Shown one piece after another: positions 48,700 to 61,800 of a stretch of 64,000 bases of DNA. This DNA comes from Mesorhabditis belari (lineage: Eukaryota > Nematoda > Chromadorea > Rhabditida > Rhabditidae). A program made the position numbers and the translations under genes. The notes under the pieces are model-generated. The model saw nothing but the letters and a program-made list of their open reading frames with translations, was not told the DNA's origin and did not search any database. Position 1 is the stretch's first letter; every line of letters begins with the position of its first letter. The stretch is taken from NCBI GenBank assembly GCA_958450365.1, contig CAUEEP010000758.1:381565-445564 (forward strand), read 5' to 3'.

Positions 48700-49375
48700 C
48701 ACAACCTGCTTCCACATTTCTCGATCCCTTGCTATTGTCATCCAGTGTTTCCTAGCTTGATTGTTCCTGGTTCGAAGTCTTCGACTTGCTGGTGCTGGTG
48801 GTGGTTGCACTCTAGCCATCCTTTCTCTGACCTTTCTCTGACGGTCTCTGACCTTTCTCTGCCACTCTTGTGCTCCACCTCGTTGCTGGTCTTCCGATGG
48901 GCCTCTTCTGGTCTCGTGGTAGCCACTCTGTGATCCGTATCGTCCATCTGTCGTCTGTTCTTCTGGCTACGTGGCCGGCCCATCTGAGTCTTTTTCTCTC
49001 GATCACTTCCACTGGATCTCTGAGTCCCGAGAGCTCCACCTCGTTGCTGGTCTTCCGATGGGCCTCTTCTGGTCTCGTGGTAGCCACTCTGTGATCCGTA
49101 TTCGTCCATCTGTCGTCTGTTCTTCTACGTGGCCTGAGTCTTTTTCTCTCGATCACTTCCACTGGATCTCTGAGTCCCGAGTGCTGGCGCATATCCGTAC
49201 TTCTTAGGTCTTGGTCGAGCTGCGTCTTCCTATTGTGCCCGAGGAGGTTCCCTTCAAGGGACTTGCTGGTGCTGGTGGTGGTTGCACTCTAGCCATCCTT
49301 TCTCTGACCTTTCTCTGACCGTCTCAGCCACTCTTGAGCTCCGCCTCGTTGCTGGTCTTCCGAAAACGACTCAAT
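48700..49375 (-). mobile_element. 3' end of a non-LTR retrotransposon (LINE), internally duplicated
   Basis: Minus-strand frames encode a typical LINE ORF2 C-terminal motif: SGLRDPVEVIERKRLRWAGH, VARRTDDRWTIRITEWLPRD, QKRPIGRPATRW. The motif occurs twice in a rearranged array (about 48820-49050 and 49020-49200), and a third piece lies at 49255-49370. No reverse-transcriptase core is present, so this is a truncated relic. Confidence 0.8.
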
Positions 49376-49839
49376 TGAAAGTTTTTTATTTTTTAAATTT
49401 TAAATTCTAAAAGATCATTTTCCAATGTTCATTTTTCTTTTTTTAAAATATTTTATAATAATTTTTTTTTGTTTTTTTATTGAGATCATTATCGATTTTT
49501 GCTGAAATCTCAAATTTCTTTTTCAATTTTTCAATTTTTCAAATTTTTCAACTTTTTATCTTTCTTTTATTTTTTATCTTCCAACTTTTATCTACAACTT
49601 TTCAACTTTTTCTCTACTCGAGAAACCAGTTTGAAAATGTTTCCGAGCTCAATTCCTTGAAATTTCCCCAAAAAAATCAAAAAACGATCAATTTCCTCGA
49701 TTTTAGAGTGTAACCTTGAAATTTCGATTTCTATTTCGATTTTTGACTTAATTTAGAAGTATTTTCTTCGATTTCAGCTTCATTTAACGTTTAAAAAGTG
49801 ATACAAAAAATTCGCTCAACTTCCGCGAAAAAAAAAGGG

Positions 49840-52800
49840 ATGAGCACCGAGCACTTGAAGGAGGTGATTTTTGACGGTCAGTTTGGTCACTTAAAAGCCT
49901 CCATAACTTTATCGATCGATCATAATCGATTCACTTTCCATATATTATTTCATTTATATTATTTATATCTATATTATTCAATTTCTATATAGTTTTGTAG
50001 AGGACACTAGTCAATTCACTGAAAATTCAGTTCAAGAGTGGCCAAATTGGGATTTCTGGCACTTATTGCTGGCTAAGCATTAAAACGAACATCGCCAATC
50101 GATTCACCGACCTCGAAAACCCCTTGCTGCAAATTTCTGCCCCTAAATCTCATTTGGGGGGCCATTTTTAGTTAAAAAAAAGTGAGTGGCGAGGGAGTTC
50201 TTTGTGCGACCACGTAATCTCTCGCTTTCTGGCATACCGGACCGGTATAAAAAGCTTTCCTTTTGTAATCCGTAAAGGGAAAGGAGCTGTTTTGTAGAGG
50301 CAATTCACTGAAAAGTCAGTTCAAGAGCGACCGAATCGGCATTTCTGACACTTTTTGCTGGCTAAGCATTAAAACAAACTCCGCCAATCGATTCACCGAC
50401 CGCGAAAACCCCCGTCTGCAAATTTCTGCCCCTAAATCTCATTTGGGAGCACTGTCAAGAGGTGTTCTTTGTGCGGCCACGTAATCGCTCGCTTTCTGGC
50501 ATAGCCGACCAGTATAAGAAGGTTCCCTTTAGCGATTTGATTCGAGTGTTTTCTCTCTTGATTTTCTCGGGATCGGCTAGCCCAATCGTTCTCTATTTGG
50601 TATCATTCGAAAGCTAAAAGTCTCCTCTATAAAATTATAAAAAATAAAATTAGTTAACTGTTAAGAATTTATATAGAAAATCTATAAAATCTATAAACCC
50701 TATAAATTTTTTGATTTCTAGATGGTCCAATTCTTCCTGATGAGCCATTTCATCGGCGGTTTTGCTCAAAAATTTCGTTGGAAACGTTTGAAAATGTATT
50801 TCTTAAAGGAAATAATGCAAATTCTCTTCAAATTCAAATTTAGATTTTTATAGATCTAATAAAAACGCTTGGAAGAAGCGAAGAAGCCGAAAAATTGAAT
50901 TTGAAAAATTTGAATCGAAAATTTCTCGAGACTTTGGTTCAAGGGTGGCGAAAATCTAAAGAGAAAAACAATTCAACTGACGGGGATTTTCAGGTTCAAA
51001 AATTTGCAAGATATCTAAAGAAATCGATTGTTAGAGATGAAAAGAAATGAAAAGAAATAAAAAAATATTCAGTGTCTCTTGCTTATCGTCGAATTTTGCT
51101 TGTCAAATGCTTTCGAAGCGCATTTAACTTTCGAGAATTTGATCTCAGCACTTGGATTTCATACTGTACAGGTGGTTTGAGGAGATTTCAGCTTTCCCTA
51201 GCTTTATAAACTTTCCCTTCAGCTTTCTCTAGCTTTATAAACCTTAGATTGTGATAATATAGATAGTAGAGAGGACAATAATAGATTATTGTGCTTTTTA
51301 AAAGAATAAAAACAAAAACGAAGTGTTAACCGGGGACGAACCCGGATCGTTTGTGTGGTAGAAGAAAGCACGCCTCACTGCGCCATGGCGACAACAGGAA
51401 CCTAGCCAGAAAAACCGATTTTAAGCATTTCTCTTTAGAAATTTAACAAATTTTTCGGCTTATTTTTAAAGTAAATAAGCCGAAACCAATGTTATCATTA
51501 TTTTCAGTTTTGGCGTCACACCGTACCCCATATTTTACTCGGATTTTGAAGAAATTTCAGCTTTCCCTACCTTATAAACCTCAGAATAGATTATCGTGCT
51601 TTTTAAAAGAATGAAAACAAAAACGAAGTGTTAACCGGGGTCGAACCCGGGTCGTTTGCGTGATAGGAGAAAGCACTCCTCACTGCGCCATGGCGTCAAC
51701 AGAAACACCCCCGGAAAAACCGATTTTAAGCATGTCTCCTTAGAAATTTAACAAATTTTTCGGCTTATTTTTAAAGTAAATAGTTGCTTATCTTTATTTT
51801 CAGTTTTATTTTCCATTGTTATCATTATTTTCAGTTTTGGCGCCACACCGTACCCCATATTTTCGACTCGGATTTGTCACGGGGAACAAAATACAGAGAC
51901 GCTTTACTTTTCTCCCTCACTTTATACGATGTAAACACGGGAAAGAGTCGATTGAAGTAAGTTGAGGCCATTTTATTCAACAATACAAATTGATGTAATT
52001 GAAAATGACTGAAAATTGACAAAGCACAGGCAAGTAGAGAGTGTTTCTCTCCACAAATAGTGTGATATAGGAAACGGGTTAGAAATCAACTGAATCACTT
52101 GAATCACTTGAATTTCTTCGACAATTTGCAAGAAATTCCTTGCACGAATTTCGAAATTCCTTCGAATTTCGAATTTCTTAGCTGGAGTGCACAAAACATT
52201 TCAAAGAATTTAGATTTTTGATCTGTCTTTACAAGTTTTTGGTGCTTGTAGTGCGATGTCTACAAGTAGAGTGTCTACAAGTAGAGTGTCTACAAGTAGA
52301 GTGTCTACAGGTAGAGTGTCTACAAGTAGAGTGCTCGCATACGAGTCTATTGTTGAGTTCGAGTTCGGTTCGAATCCGTTTAGTTCGAATTGTACGTTTT
52401 TGTGTTGTGTGCTAAAAGCTTTTTTTGTATAGGGAATAAACAAATTGTTAGCCAAATTTGATGAGGATTCTTTCAAAACCAATCGTTAGTCGATCCGGTG
52501 CTTGTACGTCGAGATGTAAAGCAAAGGGCAATCCTACGTCACCTAAAACAAATTCTACTTTTCTATAGTTAAATTTGATAAGTTTTCTAATGAAACCAAC
52601 CGTAAGTCGATTTGAGGCTTCTACCTCGAGATATAAGCTGTTAAAGCTGACGGGTTTCTGTAGGTAAGTAGGTCAACTTTGACGCCGGTTCTCTTTATTT
52701 TCGTACAACTTAGTGTACAAAGCAAACTGCACATTTCTATGGCCAAATTTGATGAGGATTCTTTTAAAACCAACCGTTAGTCGATTCAAGGCTTCTACCT

Positions 52801-55800
52801 CGAGATATAAGCCGTTAAAGCTGACCGGCTTTTGCAGGTTAGCCGGTCAACTTTGACGCTCGTTTTCTCAGTATTCTTGCTGGTGAGTACCCCAGAAAAT
52901 TATACTTTTCTATAGCCAAATTTGATGAGGATTCTTTTAAAAGTAACCATTAGTCGATCAGATGCTTGTACGTCGAGATATAAAGTAAAGGGAAATCCTA
53001 CGTCTTATTTATTCAGTTGTTCGTATCTGTTCGTATTGTTTGTAAAATTTACAAGAGATCCTAGGGTTTTAGTGTCACTTCTCAATTAAGAAAACCATCT
53101 TTTTAAATAGAGAAATAGAGAATTTTTGTTTAGAGAACTCTATGCAGCCGTGCCTGGTATCAGGAAATCGCTGCTGGGAGTGAACGCGAAGCAATTCGTC
53201 GAACGCTTTCATCACTTACAAAAGAGATTAAGGTATAGAAAAATGATAAAAATCTGAAAAAAAACAGTTTTAAATCTTTAAAAAAACAGTTTTCACATAT
53301 CTAAAGTAATAAATTGAAATCAAATCCTCAAGAAAATTAAGTGAAATTTCAGTCGAAGCAGCTCAACGAATAGCTTGCGAAACTCGGCCGAGAATCTCAA
53401 TGGGACAGGTTTATTTAAGAGTTGAAAAGATGAATTTTGAATAATTTCGTTAATAAAACTTCTAAATTATTGGGTTGGTGAATCGAAAACTGCGGGACTT
53501 TGAACTAACATTGATTCAATAGAAAACCATGAATTCATTCCAAATAATTTCCATTATTATTGACGACTTCTGCCCATTTTACAGGCAATTTGCAAATTCC
53601 TCTTTCGTGGTAGGATTTTGGTTTGTGTGTGAGACAAGTGTGAGACTCGAAAATCGAGGACTGGAGATGTCCCAGTTTGAGCATTTGAGCACTTTCTTCA
53701 AAAGAAACCCATTTTGGTGTCAATGGAAAAGTTGTAGAGAATCAAAAATTAGACTTATAGCCAAATTTCCAAAAAGATACACTTAGTAGTTTCGCTTAAA
53801 ATGCAAATTTTGTGAAAATTCGTAAATTTGACATTTCTTGAAAACCAGTTTTTGAATCGTTCTGAAAATTTGGATATAAGCTTTCATTTTGATTCTCTAC
53901 AACTTTTCCATTGACACCAAAATGGGTTTCTTTTGAAGAAAGTGCTCAAACTGTCACATATGACAATAGCCCGCAGTTTTCAATTCACCAGCCCAATAGA
54001 TTAGCTTCGATTTGAGGAGAAGTCAATGTCCAATTTGAGGATTCGTAGGTGGCCAGATTAGTTTCGAAAGCGAGAGGGAAGGGGGTTATGTAAAAGCCCT
54101 GCCCCAGACGGTGAGCGATTACGCAGCCGCACAAAGAACACACAGAACATACAAATTTTAAGCGAAACTACTAAGTGTATCTTTTTGGAAATTTGGCTAT
54201 AGGCCTAATTTTTGATTCTCTACAACTTTTCCATTGACCCCAAAATGGGTTTCTTTTGAAGAAAGTGCTCAAACTGTCACATATGACAATAGCCCGCAGT
54301 TTTCAATTCACCAATCCAATAGATAGATTATAGGAATTTTGTGAAAAAATTTTGCAAAGAAATTTCATCTTTCGATAGTCAAACGCGGTCTCGACGAACC
54401 TCGGAAACCGATGGGAACAACGACGAGAATTCGACCGTTTTTCAAACGGGTGGACTCGCTGATACGCATTTTCATGTGTGTTTTTTGTAGGAAATGATTG
54501 CTCAGTGCTTTAAAAGCTCAGTGCTTTAAAAGCTCAGTGCTTTAAAAGCTCAGTGCTTTAAAAGCTCAGTGCTTTAAAAGCTCAGTGCTTTAAAAGCTCA
54601 GTGCTTTAAAAGCTCAGTGCTTTAAAAGCTCAGTGCTTTAAAAGCTCAGTGCTTTAAAAGCTCAGTGCTTTAAGGCTCAGTGCTTTAAAAGCTCAGTGCT
54701 TTAAAACCTCAGTGCTTTAAAAGCTCAGTGCTTTAAAAGCTCAGTGCTTTAAAAGCTCAGTGCTTTAAAAGCTCGTGTAAGCGTTGACTTTGAATTAACG
54801 TTAACGTTGAATGGTCGACTTTTTTTCGTTTTTTTCAGCAACGTCTCGTCAACGTCTCGAACGCGCCACCCTTTTCGATAAAAAAAGAAAAAAGTGGACA
54901 ATGGGAAATTAAACAGGTATGTGAAAAAGGGTTCTTTTTAAAGTAATCCGTTTTTTTAATAAATCTCTTTTCATTTTGAGAGTCACTTTGAAGAATACCG
55001 TAATTTGAACCAAACTTTTAAATGCTTCAATCAAAAGAAAAATTTTCTATGATTTTCAGGCACAATTTCAAGCACTATGACTGCTAGAAACGCTAAAAAT
55101 CATTTTGAAATCATGTTTTTCGAAAAGAACCCATAAAAACAAACTTAAAAAAAAGTTGTTTTTCACAAGTTTTCAATGAAAATGCGATCGTCAAAAATTC
55201 CCTTGAAAATCATTTTTTTTGAACACTTTGTTTAAAGCACCTAAAAGTTGCTTAAAGCTAGCATATTTGTCAAAGTTTTATCGCCATTTTGTAGAGCTTA
55301 ATAAGAGCTTTCAAATGCTATATAGAGCGTGTAAATACGATGTTTAAATCTTAAATCTAAACGAAAATGCGATCGTCAAAAATTCCCTTGAAAATCATTT
55401 TTTTAGAACACTTTTTTTAAAGCACCTAAAAATTGCTTAAAGCTAGCGTATTTGTTAAAGTTTTATCGCCATTTGGTAGAGCTTAATGAGAGCTTTCAAA
55501 TGCTATGTAGGACTTTTAAATACGATGTTTCAATCTAAATTTATAACCCTTCAAAAAAGGAGCACTTTTTCCAGGGGGATCTAAGCTTGATTGGTGCTGT
55601 AAGTGCTTGAAATTGGGTGTTAAACGGTTTTTTTTACGATCTATGAGTCTATCATAGTGTAATCTTATATTATATTTATAGAATATACAAATTTTTCAGG
55701 GTTCCGGTGGCTTAGTGGCTTGCGTGGATCCGGTGATGTCAAAAGATCACGAAAATGTTTGGTTGGCGAATTTAGGAATGAATTTATCAAAAAGATCATC

Positions 55801-58800
55801 GTAAGTGCTTTAGATTCTATAAAGAGATGAATTAAAGCTATTTTGTTTTGCCTATGAGTAGCTCGCCTATGCGTAGCTCGCCTATGCGTAGCTCGCCTAT
55901 GCGTAGCTCGCCTATGAGTAGCTCGCCTATGCGTAGCTCGCCTATGCGTAGCTCGCCTATGCTTGGCTCGCCTATGCGTAGCTCGCCTATGCGTAGCTCG
56001 CCTATGCGTAGCTCGCCTATGCGTAGCTCGCCTATGCGTAGCTCGCCTATGCGTAGCTCGCCTATGCGTAGCTCGCCTATGCGTAAAAAAAGCTCAATAC
56101 TCAATACAGCTCAAGTATAGATCGTCGACTGCGCTCAGCACCGAGACGACCACTTGTTTAACGCCAGCCACCAACACTTTAGGAATCCCGTTGATAAAGC
56201 AAGCGATTGGAGAGGTGATTTATTCGATCTTTGTCTCAAAATTGGCTTATTAGAGCTTTCTAGAGTTATTTGAGCTTTCTACAATTATTAGAGCTTTCTA
56301 TTTGTTCAATATTTAAACTTTAGATTCTTTTCCACGTGATCGCTGATGATGACAAGCCAGATCAAAGCCGCGACGCTGCGCAAAAGAAAGCAAAGTCCGA
56401 TTTTAATGACTATTTAGTTTAAATCTTGATTTTTACTGTATCTATATTCTTATAAATATTCAATTTAGTGAGGAAATGTCTCTTCTCGGTGTGCTCAATA
56501 ACTACAATCGAGGCACGTACAAGTTGAATCCGGTGGTTGTACAGGTAAAGCTTCGTATTCATTCTACAGGGTGTTCCACAATTACTGATACCCCGGCCCC
56601 TCATCATAAAAGCATTTAAATTGTCCAACGCGAGTGACTGTTTTTTAAGTTTTTCTTGTTTTAAACATGTTTTCATTTAATAATATTTAAAAAATTGTCC
56701 TTTTTTAAAAATGGCCAAGCCCTCCAGCTTTCGCGACTTGATCATTTCTTTTCACAAGAAAAGTATTCCGGCACGGTCGATCCGTCAACGACTGAGAGTG
56801 GCAAAACAACTTGTTTTGCGAACATGCAAACGTTTTAAGTCCCTTGGAACAAATCAGGATCGAAAGGGACGTGGAAGTCTTGTAACTTCGGCTGTTAAGA
56901 CTGTTATCAAGAACGTTCGCGAGAGAATAAGGCGCAACCCGGAGAGAGATCTGTTCGTCAAATAGCGCGTGAAATGAAAGTTCCTGTGACTTCCATGCAT
57001 CGAATCGTTCGAAAACGCTTAGGAATGAAAGCTTTCAAGAAAAACAAGTGTCACGGAATTACCGATGCTACAAAACTTAAGAGAGAACAGCATTGTGCTC
57101 AACTTCTTGTTCGGTTTCCTGGAAAAGCTCACCGAAGGATTCTTTTCACCTATGAGAAAGTTTTTACGGTCCAGCAAGTGTTGAACAAGCAAAACGATCG
57201 AATTTACGGCATTTCTAATCCACACAAATCAGTTTCGCATTCTCTACATCCGACCTCGGTGATGGATCTCCCCTACTTGCGTGCCACGGTCGACGACTTC
57301 CCGAAGCGCCTTCAGCTCTGTATCAACGCGAAAGGCGGACATATCCAATAATTGTTGTTTTTCCATTACTTTACTATCTAATTTGTTAAAAATAAAAGTT
57401 TCATCACAAGTTTTCTACTAAAAAAAGTTTTTTCAAGCTAGTTATCAGGTATCAGTAATTGTGGAACACCCTGTACAGTACAAGATAATAGCTAGTACTA
57501 TAGAAATCTTATATCTACAGTATTAGATATTGTCTAGATATTGTCTAGATATTGTCTAGCTATTGTCTAACACTATTTAAGTGGATAAGTTTAGGAAGAG
57601 GACTACAATGTGTACTATGGCGGAATCTCGAATGGCCTTCTTTGGCCCGTCCTTCACAATTTACCTGAGTACATCGTGAGTGACTACAATAATGTACAGG
57701 TGATTTTCATGCAGTACACGAGCTTACTTTTGACGACCAAAGGCAGATTAAATGAAGTAAAATCGAATCTGATTGAAAATCAATCAATCAGCCAAGAAAA
57801 TCAATCAAAAACACAACGCTCAAGCCAGTTTTCATAGATAAAAATCTAAATAAAGCACACGAATCAATCAGTTGACATCGAAAACCCTGGAAATAATATT
57901 ATTAACTTTTTAAATAGTTTTATAGAGTTAATTAACTGAGAAGCATGAACGAGAGCGGTTGAATTGCGAGAGTGACCGAATTTCTGACACTTTTAACTGA
58001 TTAAGCGTTAAAACAAATTCCGCCAATCGATTCACCGACCTTGAAAACCCCGGTCTGCAAATTTCTGGCCCTAAATCTCATTTGGGAGCGATTCTCCAGT
58101 CAAAAAAGTGATTGGCGAGGAAGTTCTTTGTGCGACCACGTAATCGCTCACTTTCTGGCGTATCCGTCCGATATAAGAAGCTTTCCTTTTGCAATCAAAA
58201 GCTTATGATGAGCTATGATTCGCAAGAAGCACAAGAATTACCTTTTTTTTCAGACGCTTCGCGATCATTGGTGTGCTTATGTGCGTGTGAATTATCAATT
58301 CGCGATTGATGCGGTCAGAAATAGTCGAGCACAGGATTTCATTTGGATTCACGATTATCATTTAATGTTGACCGGATTGATTATGCAGGGAATGGACGAG
58401 AGTTTGGAGGTGAGTTTGCGTGTACTTTGTAAACGTGAAAGCATTCCCTTTCTGGCGCACTTTGATCAGATCACTTGTAGTAGCAGTTCATTTCTTAAAC
58501 TTAGAGCCATCGTATTACTGTAGCTTTTGGTCTATTACAGTAGACAGATTACTACCGTAAATACTGTAATAGTACCCCACCCCCATAATGACGGTGCGGA
58601 GCGTTGCGTAGTCGAGCTTTGAACGAGGGTTTCTCGACACTGGGTGAAGCTAAAATCTTCGTTTTGGTATCAAAAAATAGCTGAAATTCAGGGCTATTTT
58701 TTGATACCAAAACGAACATTATAGCATAAACCAGTGTCGAGAAAAACTAGTTCAAAACTAGACTACGCAACGCACCGCACCGTCATTATGGGGGTGGGGT

Positions 58801-61800
58801 ACTATTACAGTATTTACGGTAGTCAACTATTTAACAGACTAACAACAGTAAAGTACACAGTATTTACGGGTATATATTTTAAACTTTAGATCTCAATTTT
58901 TAGGTCGGTTTCTTTCTGCACATTCCATTCCAACCACCGGACACTTTCTTCACAAAATATTCCGTTGTCGGGTTGCCATTGATTCGCGGATTGCTGCGAT
59001 TTACAAAAGTTTTTGGTTTTCGATTTCTTTCTTTCTTTCGATTTCTCTTTATTTCTTTTTTTAAACCGTTAACAATCAATTTCCCAGGTTGGTTTCCAAA
59101 CGCACCGTGATCGCGCAAAATTCGTTCAAGTTATCGAGAAATATTTGAGAGGAGTGCACACAGAATACGATAAAATGATGGATATTTTTACGGTATGAAG
59201 AGAGGCCAAATTGGGATTTCTGACACTTTTTGCTGGCTAAGCATTAAAACAAACATCGCCAAATAGGGATTACTGTAACTAATTGAACCTAGAAAGAGCT
59301 GAGAACCTAGAAATTGAACCTAGAAAGAGCTAAGAACCTAGAAAAAGCTAAGCAATACAAAGAACCATAATGCAAGTAGCTGGAAAACGATAGAAGTTCA
59401 AAAGGTTCAAAAGGCTTCAAAATAGAAACAAAATGCTGGATCAGGGATCGAAAAATGATCCTGTTGGTGGGAGGGTACTGCCTTATCCACTAGACCATCA
59501 CCATGCCTTGATCGGCCACTTGGAAAGAGCGTTTTAAAGCACGATGCCAAACTTTCGCCTTTTCCAGGTAGTTCACGAGGGTTGGACTTGTTCGCTGGGC
59601 GTTTTCCCGGTATCAATCAAAAACGATGATTTTCTCAAGTTTGTGCCCCTTCCCGAGACGGAAACTTTAAGGAAAAAGTTCAGAGAAAAGGTAGGACTAT
59701 CAATTTCATCAATTCCAATATCCTTTTCTTAGATTCTTGGCAAAAATCCTCCCTCTGACTGCCGATTTTTCTTCTCAGTTGAACGTTTCGATTATACAAA
59801 GGGAATCAAAGAGAAACTGATTGCGTATCGAAGATATTTCGAGAAATATCCACAAAGAATCGGGAAAGATACACTATGGCAGGTTGGTAAAGTGAATCGC
59901 TTTTTATTTAGAGTAATTGTTAATGTAATTGTTACTGTAATTGTACTGTACCTGCAATTGTTACTGCAATTTTCTGTTTCTGTAATTCCGTAATTTTCTG
60001 TAATTCTGTTTCTGTAATTCTGTTTCTGTAATTCCTGTAATTCCTGTAATTCCTGTAATTCCTGTAATTCCTGTAATTCCTGTAATTCCTGTAATTCCTG
60101 TAATTCCTGTAATTCCTGTAATTCCTGTAATTCCTGTAATTCCTGTAATTCCTGTAATTCCTGTAATTCCTGTAATTCCTGTAATTCCTGTAATTCCTGT
60201 AATTCCTGTAATTCCTGTAATTCCTGTAATTCCTGTAATTGTTACCGTAAACGAATTCAAAAATAATTTCCAGATAGCGGTGACAAATCGTCGATCGGTT
60301 GACACTTATCGAGTTTATCAAGATGAATGTATCGAGTTAGCGGATGAGATAAATAAAGCATTTAAAGATGAGAAGAAACCCGAGTGGAAAGCGTTGATCT
60401 TCGAGACGGATGGTTGGTTGATTGAGTGTACTTTGTGCACAAGAATCTAAACGCACACCATGTAGCGCAAATTTCTGAATCTAGAGTCCACACTTTCATT
60501 TCTTGACTTTAGCAGTACTTTGTGCAATAAACTAAAAAAAGTTTCAATCTTCCGCACCGCATTCAAATGCTCTCCCCTCCCACCCTTTCCCCATCCAGCC
60601 ATAGCTCAGTTGGTAGAGCGGAGGACTGTAGAGCGAGCAGCTATCCTTAGGTCACTGGTTCGAATCCGGTTGGCTGGATTTTTTTTTGTTTTTTGCAGGA
60701 ACTAAAAAAAGTAAATTATAATACTCTTAAACAATATTCCAGTTAATGAAATGAAATGGTTTGCTTTGCTTTTCCAGGTCTTCCCCGAGAGCAACTCGTG
60801 GCTGCTTATCTAGCGATGGACATCGGCATTGTGACCCCGAAAAAGGATGGGATGAATTTAGTGAGAGCTCTAGGGTTTTCAATATTTTAAAAATCTTAAT
60901 TACCAGGTAGCCAAAGAGATGTTGGTGGTGAATCCAAAAGCGGGTATAATTCTATCATCGGGTGCCGGCTCAGAAGTCCAATTCACGATGGCTGGTTTAT
61001 ATGGAGAGGAAGAGAAAGAAAGAACGTACAAGAGAGTTTCCGATTTGTACGATGTTGAGGTGAATCTGGAATTTCTGCTTTTTCTGCTTTTGGTACACTT
61101 GAATCTTCAATTTTCTTCTAAAAAAATGATCAGAGAGGCTGTGGAGAGGCAGAGAAGCTTAAGGCATAAAGTGCGCAATGGGCTTGGTAAAGCGGCCTTT
61201 CTGGCGCACTCAAAGCTTTAAGATCTCTAGAGAAATTCCGAATTGTGTTTGCTTAATGATGAGCGTTTAGCAGTGAGCACAAAGTACACAAAAAAACTTT
61301 GAGATTTTAGAAATACGCCGATACATTCTATGAGGCGGCCATCGAGTCACCGGAAAGCCGAGCCGCTCACGGGAAACGGCTATCCGAGTTCATCAAAGCG
61401 CACGATATTGAAAAGTTTGTATCAAGATTTATATTTTTAGTATTCTAGAACAGAACTATTTAATATAATAATAATAATGGGATATCAGACATTCGATACA
61501 CGCCTTGCCCCTTTTCCCATTAACAATCCAACTTTGCGCTCAAATATCTCGGTGTTGAGCTATCCAATTTAAATCTTTTTAATATCATTAGATGCGCCAA
61601 GTCTTTCTCTGTCGATTGATATAAAAACTATTTCAATTGGATAGCCCAACACCGAGCTATTTGAGCGCAAAGTTGGATTGTTAATGGCAAAGGGGCGGGG
61701 CGCGTACCATCGTCCCCAATCTTTAATAATCTAATAATTAGCATTTAATTATATAACTGAATATAACTGAATATCTTTTAGATGGAGTGCCGCTTTTCTT

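Noticed and set aside
53134..53232. Choice between two open frames for this trehalose-phosphate synthase exon ([19 protein letters not shown] versus [19 protein letters not shown])
   Set aside because: Neither was adopted as final. Phase from the upstream exons favours the first, while phase into the next exon favours the second, so the junction is left unresolved.
55838..56253. Repeat proteins (GELRI, SSPMR, ARLCV)
   Set aside because: Artefacts of the 15-bp intronic minisatellite, open in several frames at once.
59932..60321. Minus-strand YRN and GIT repeat proteins
   Set aside because: Pure translation of the 9-bp TAATTCCTG satellite within an intron of the opposite-strand trehalose-phosphate synthase gene.
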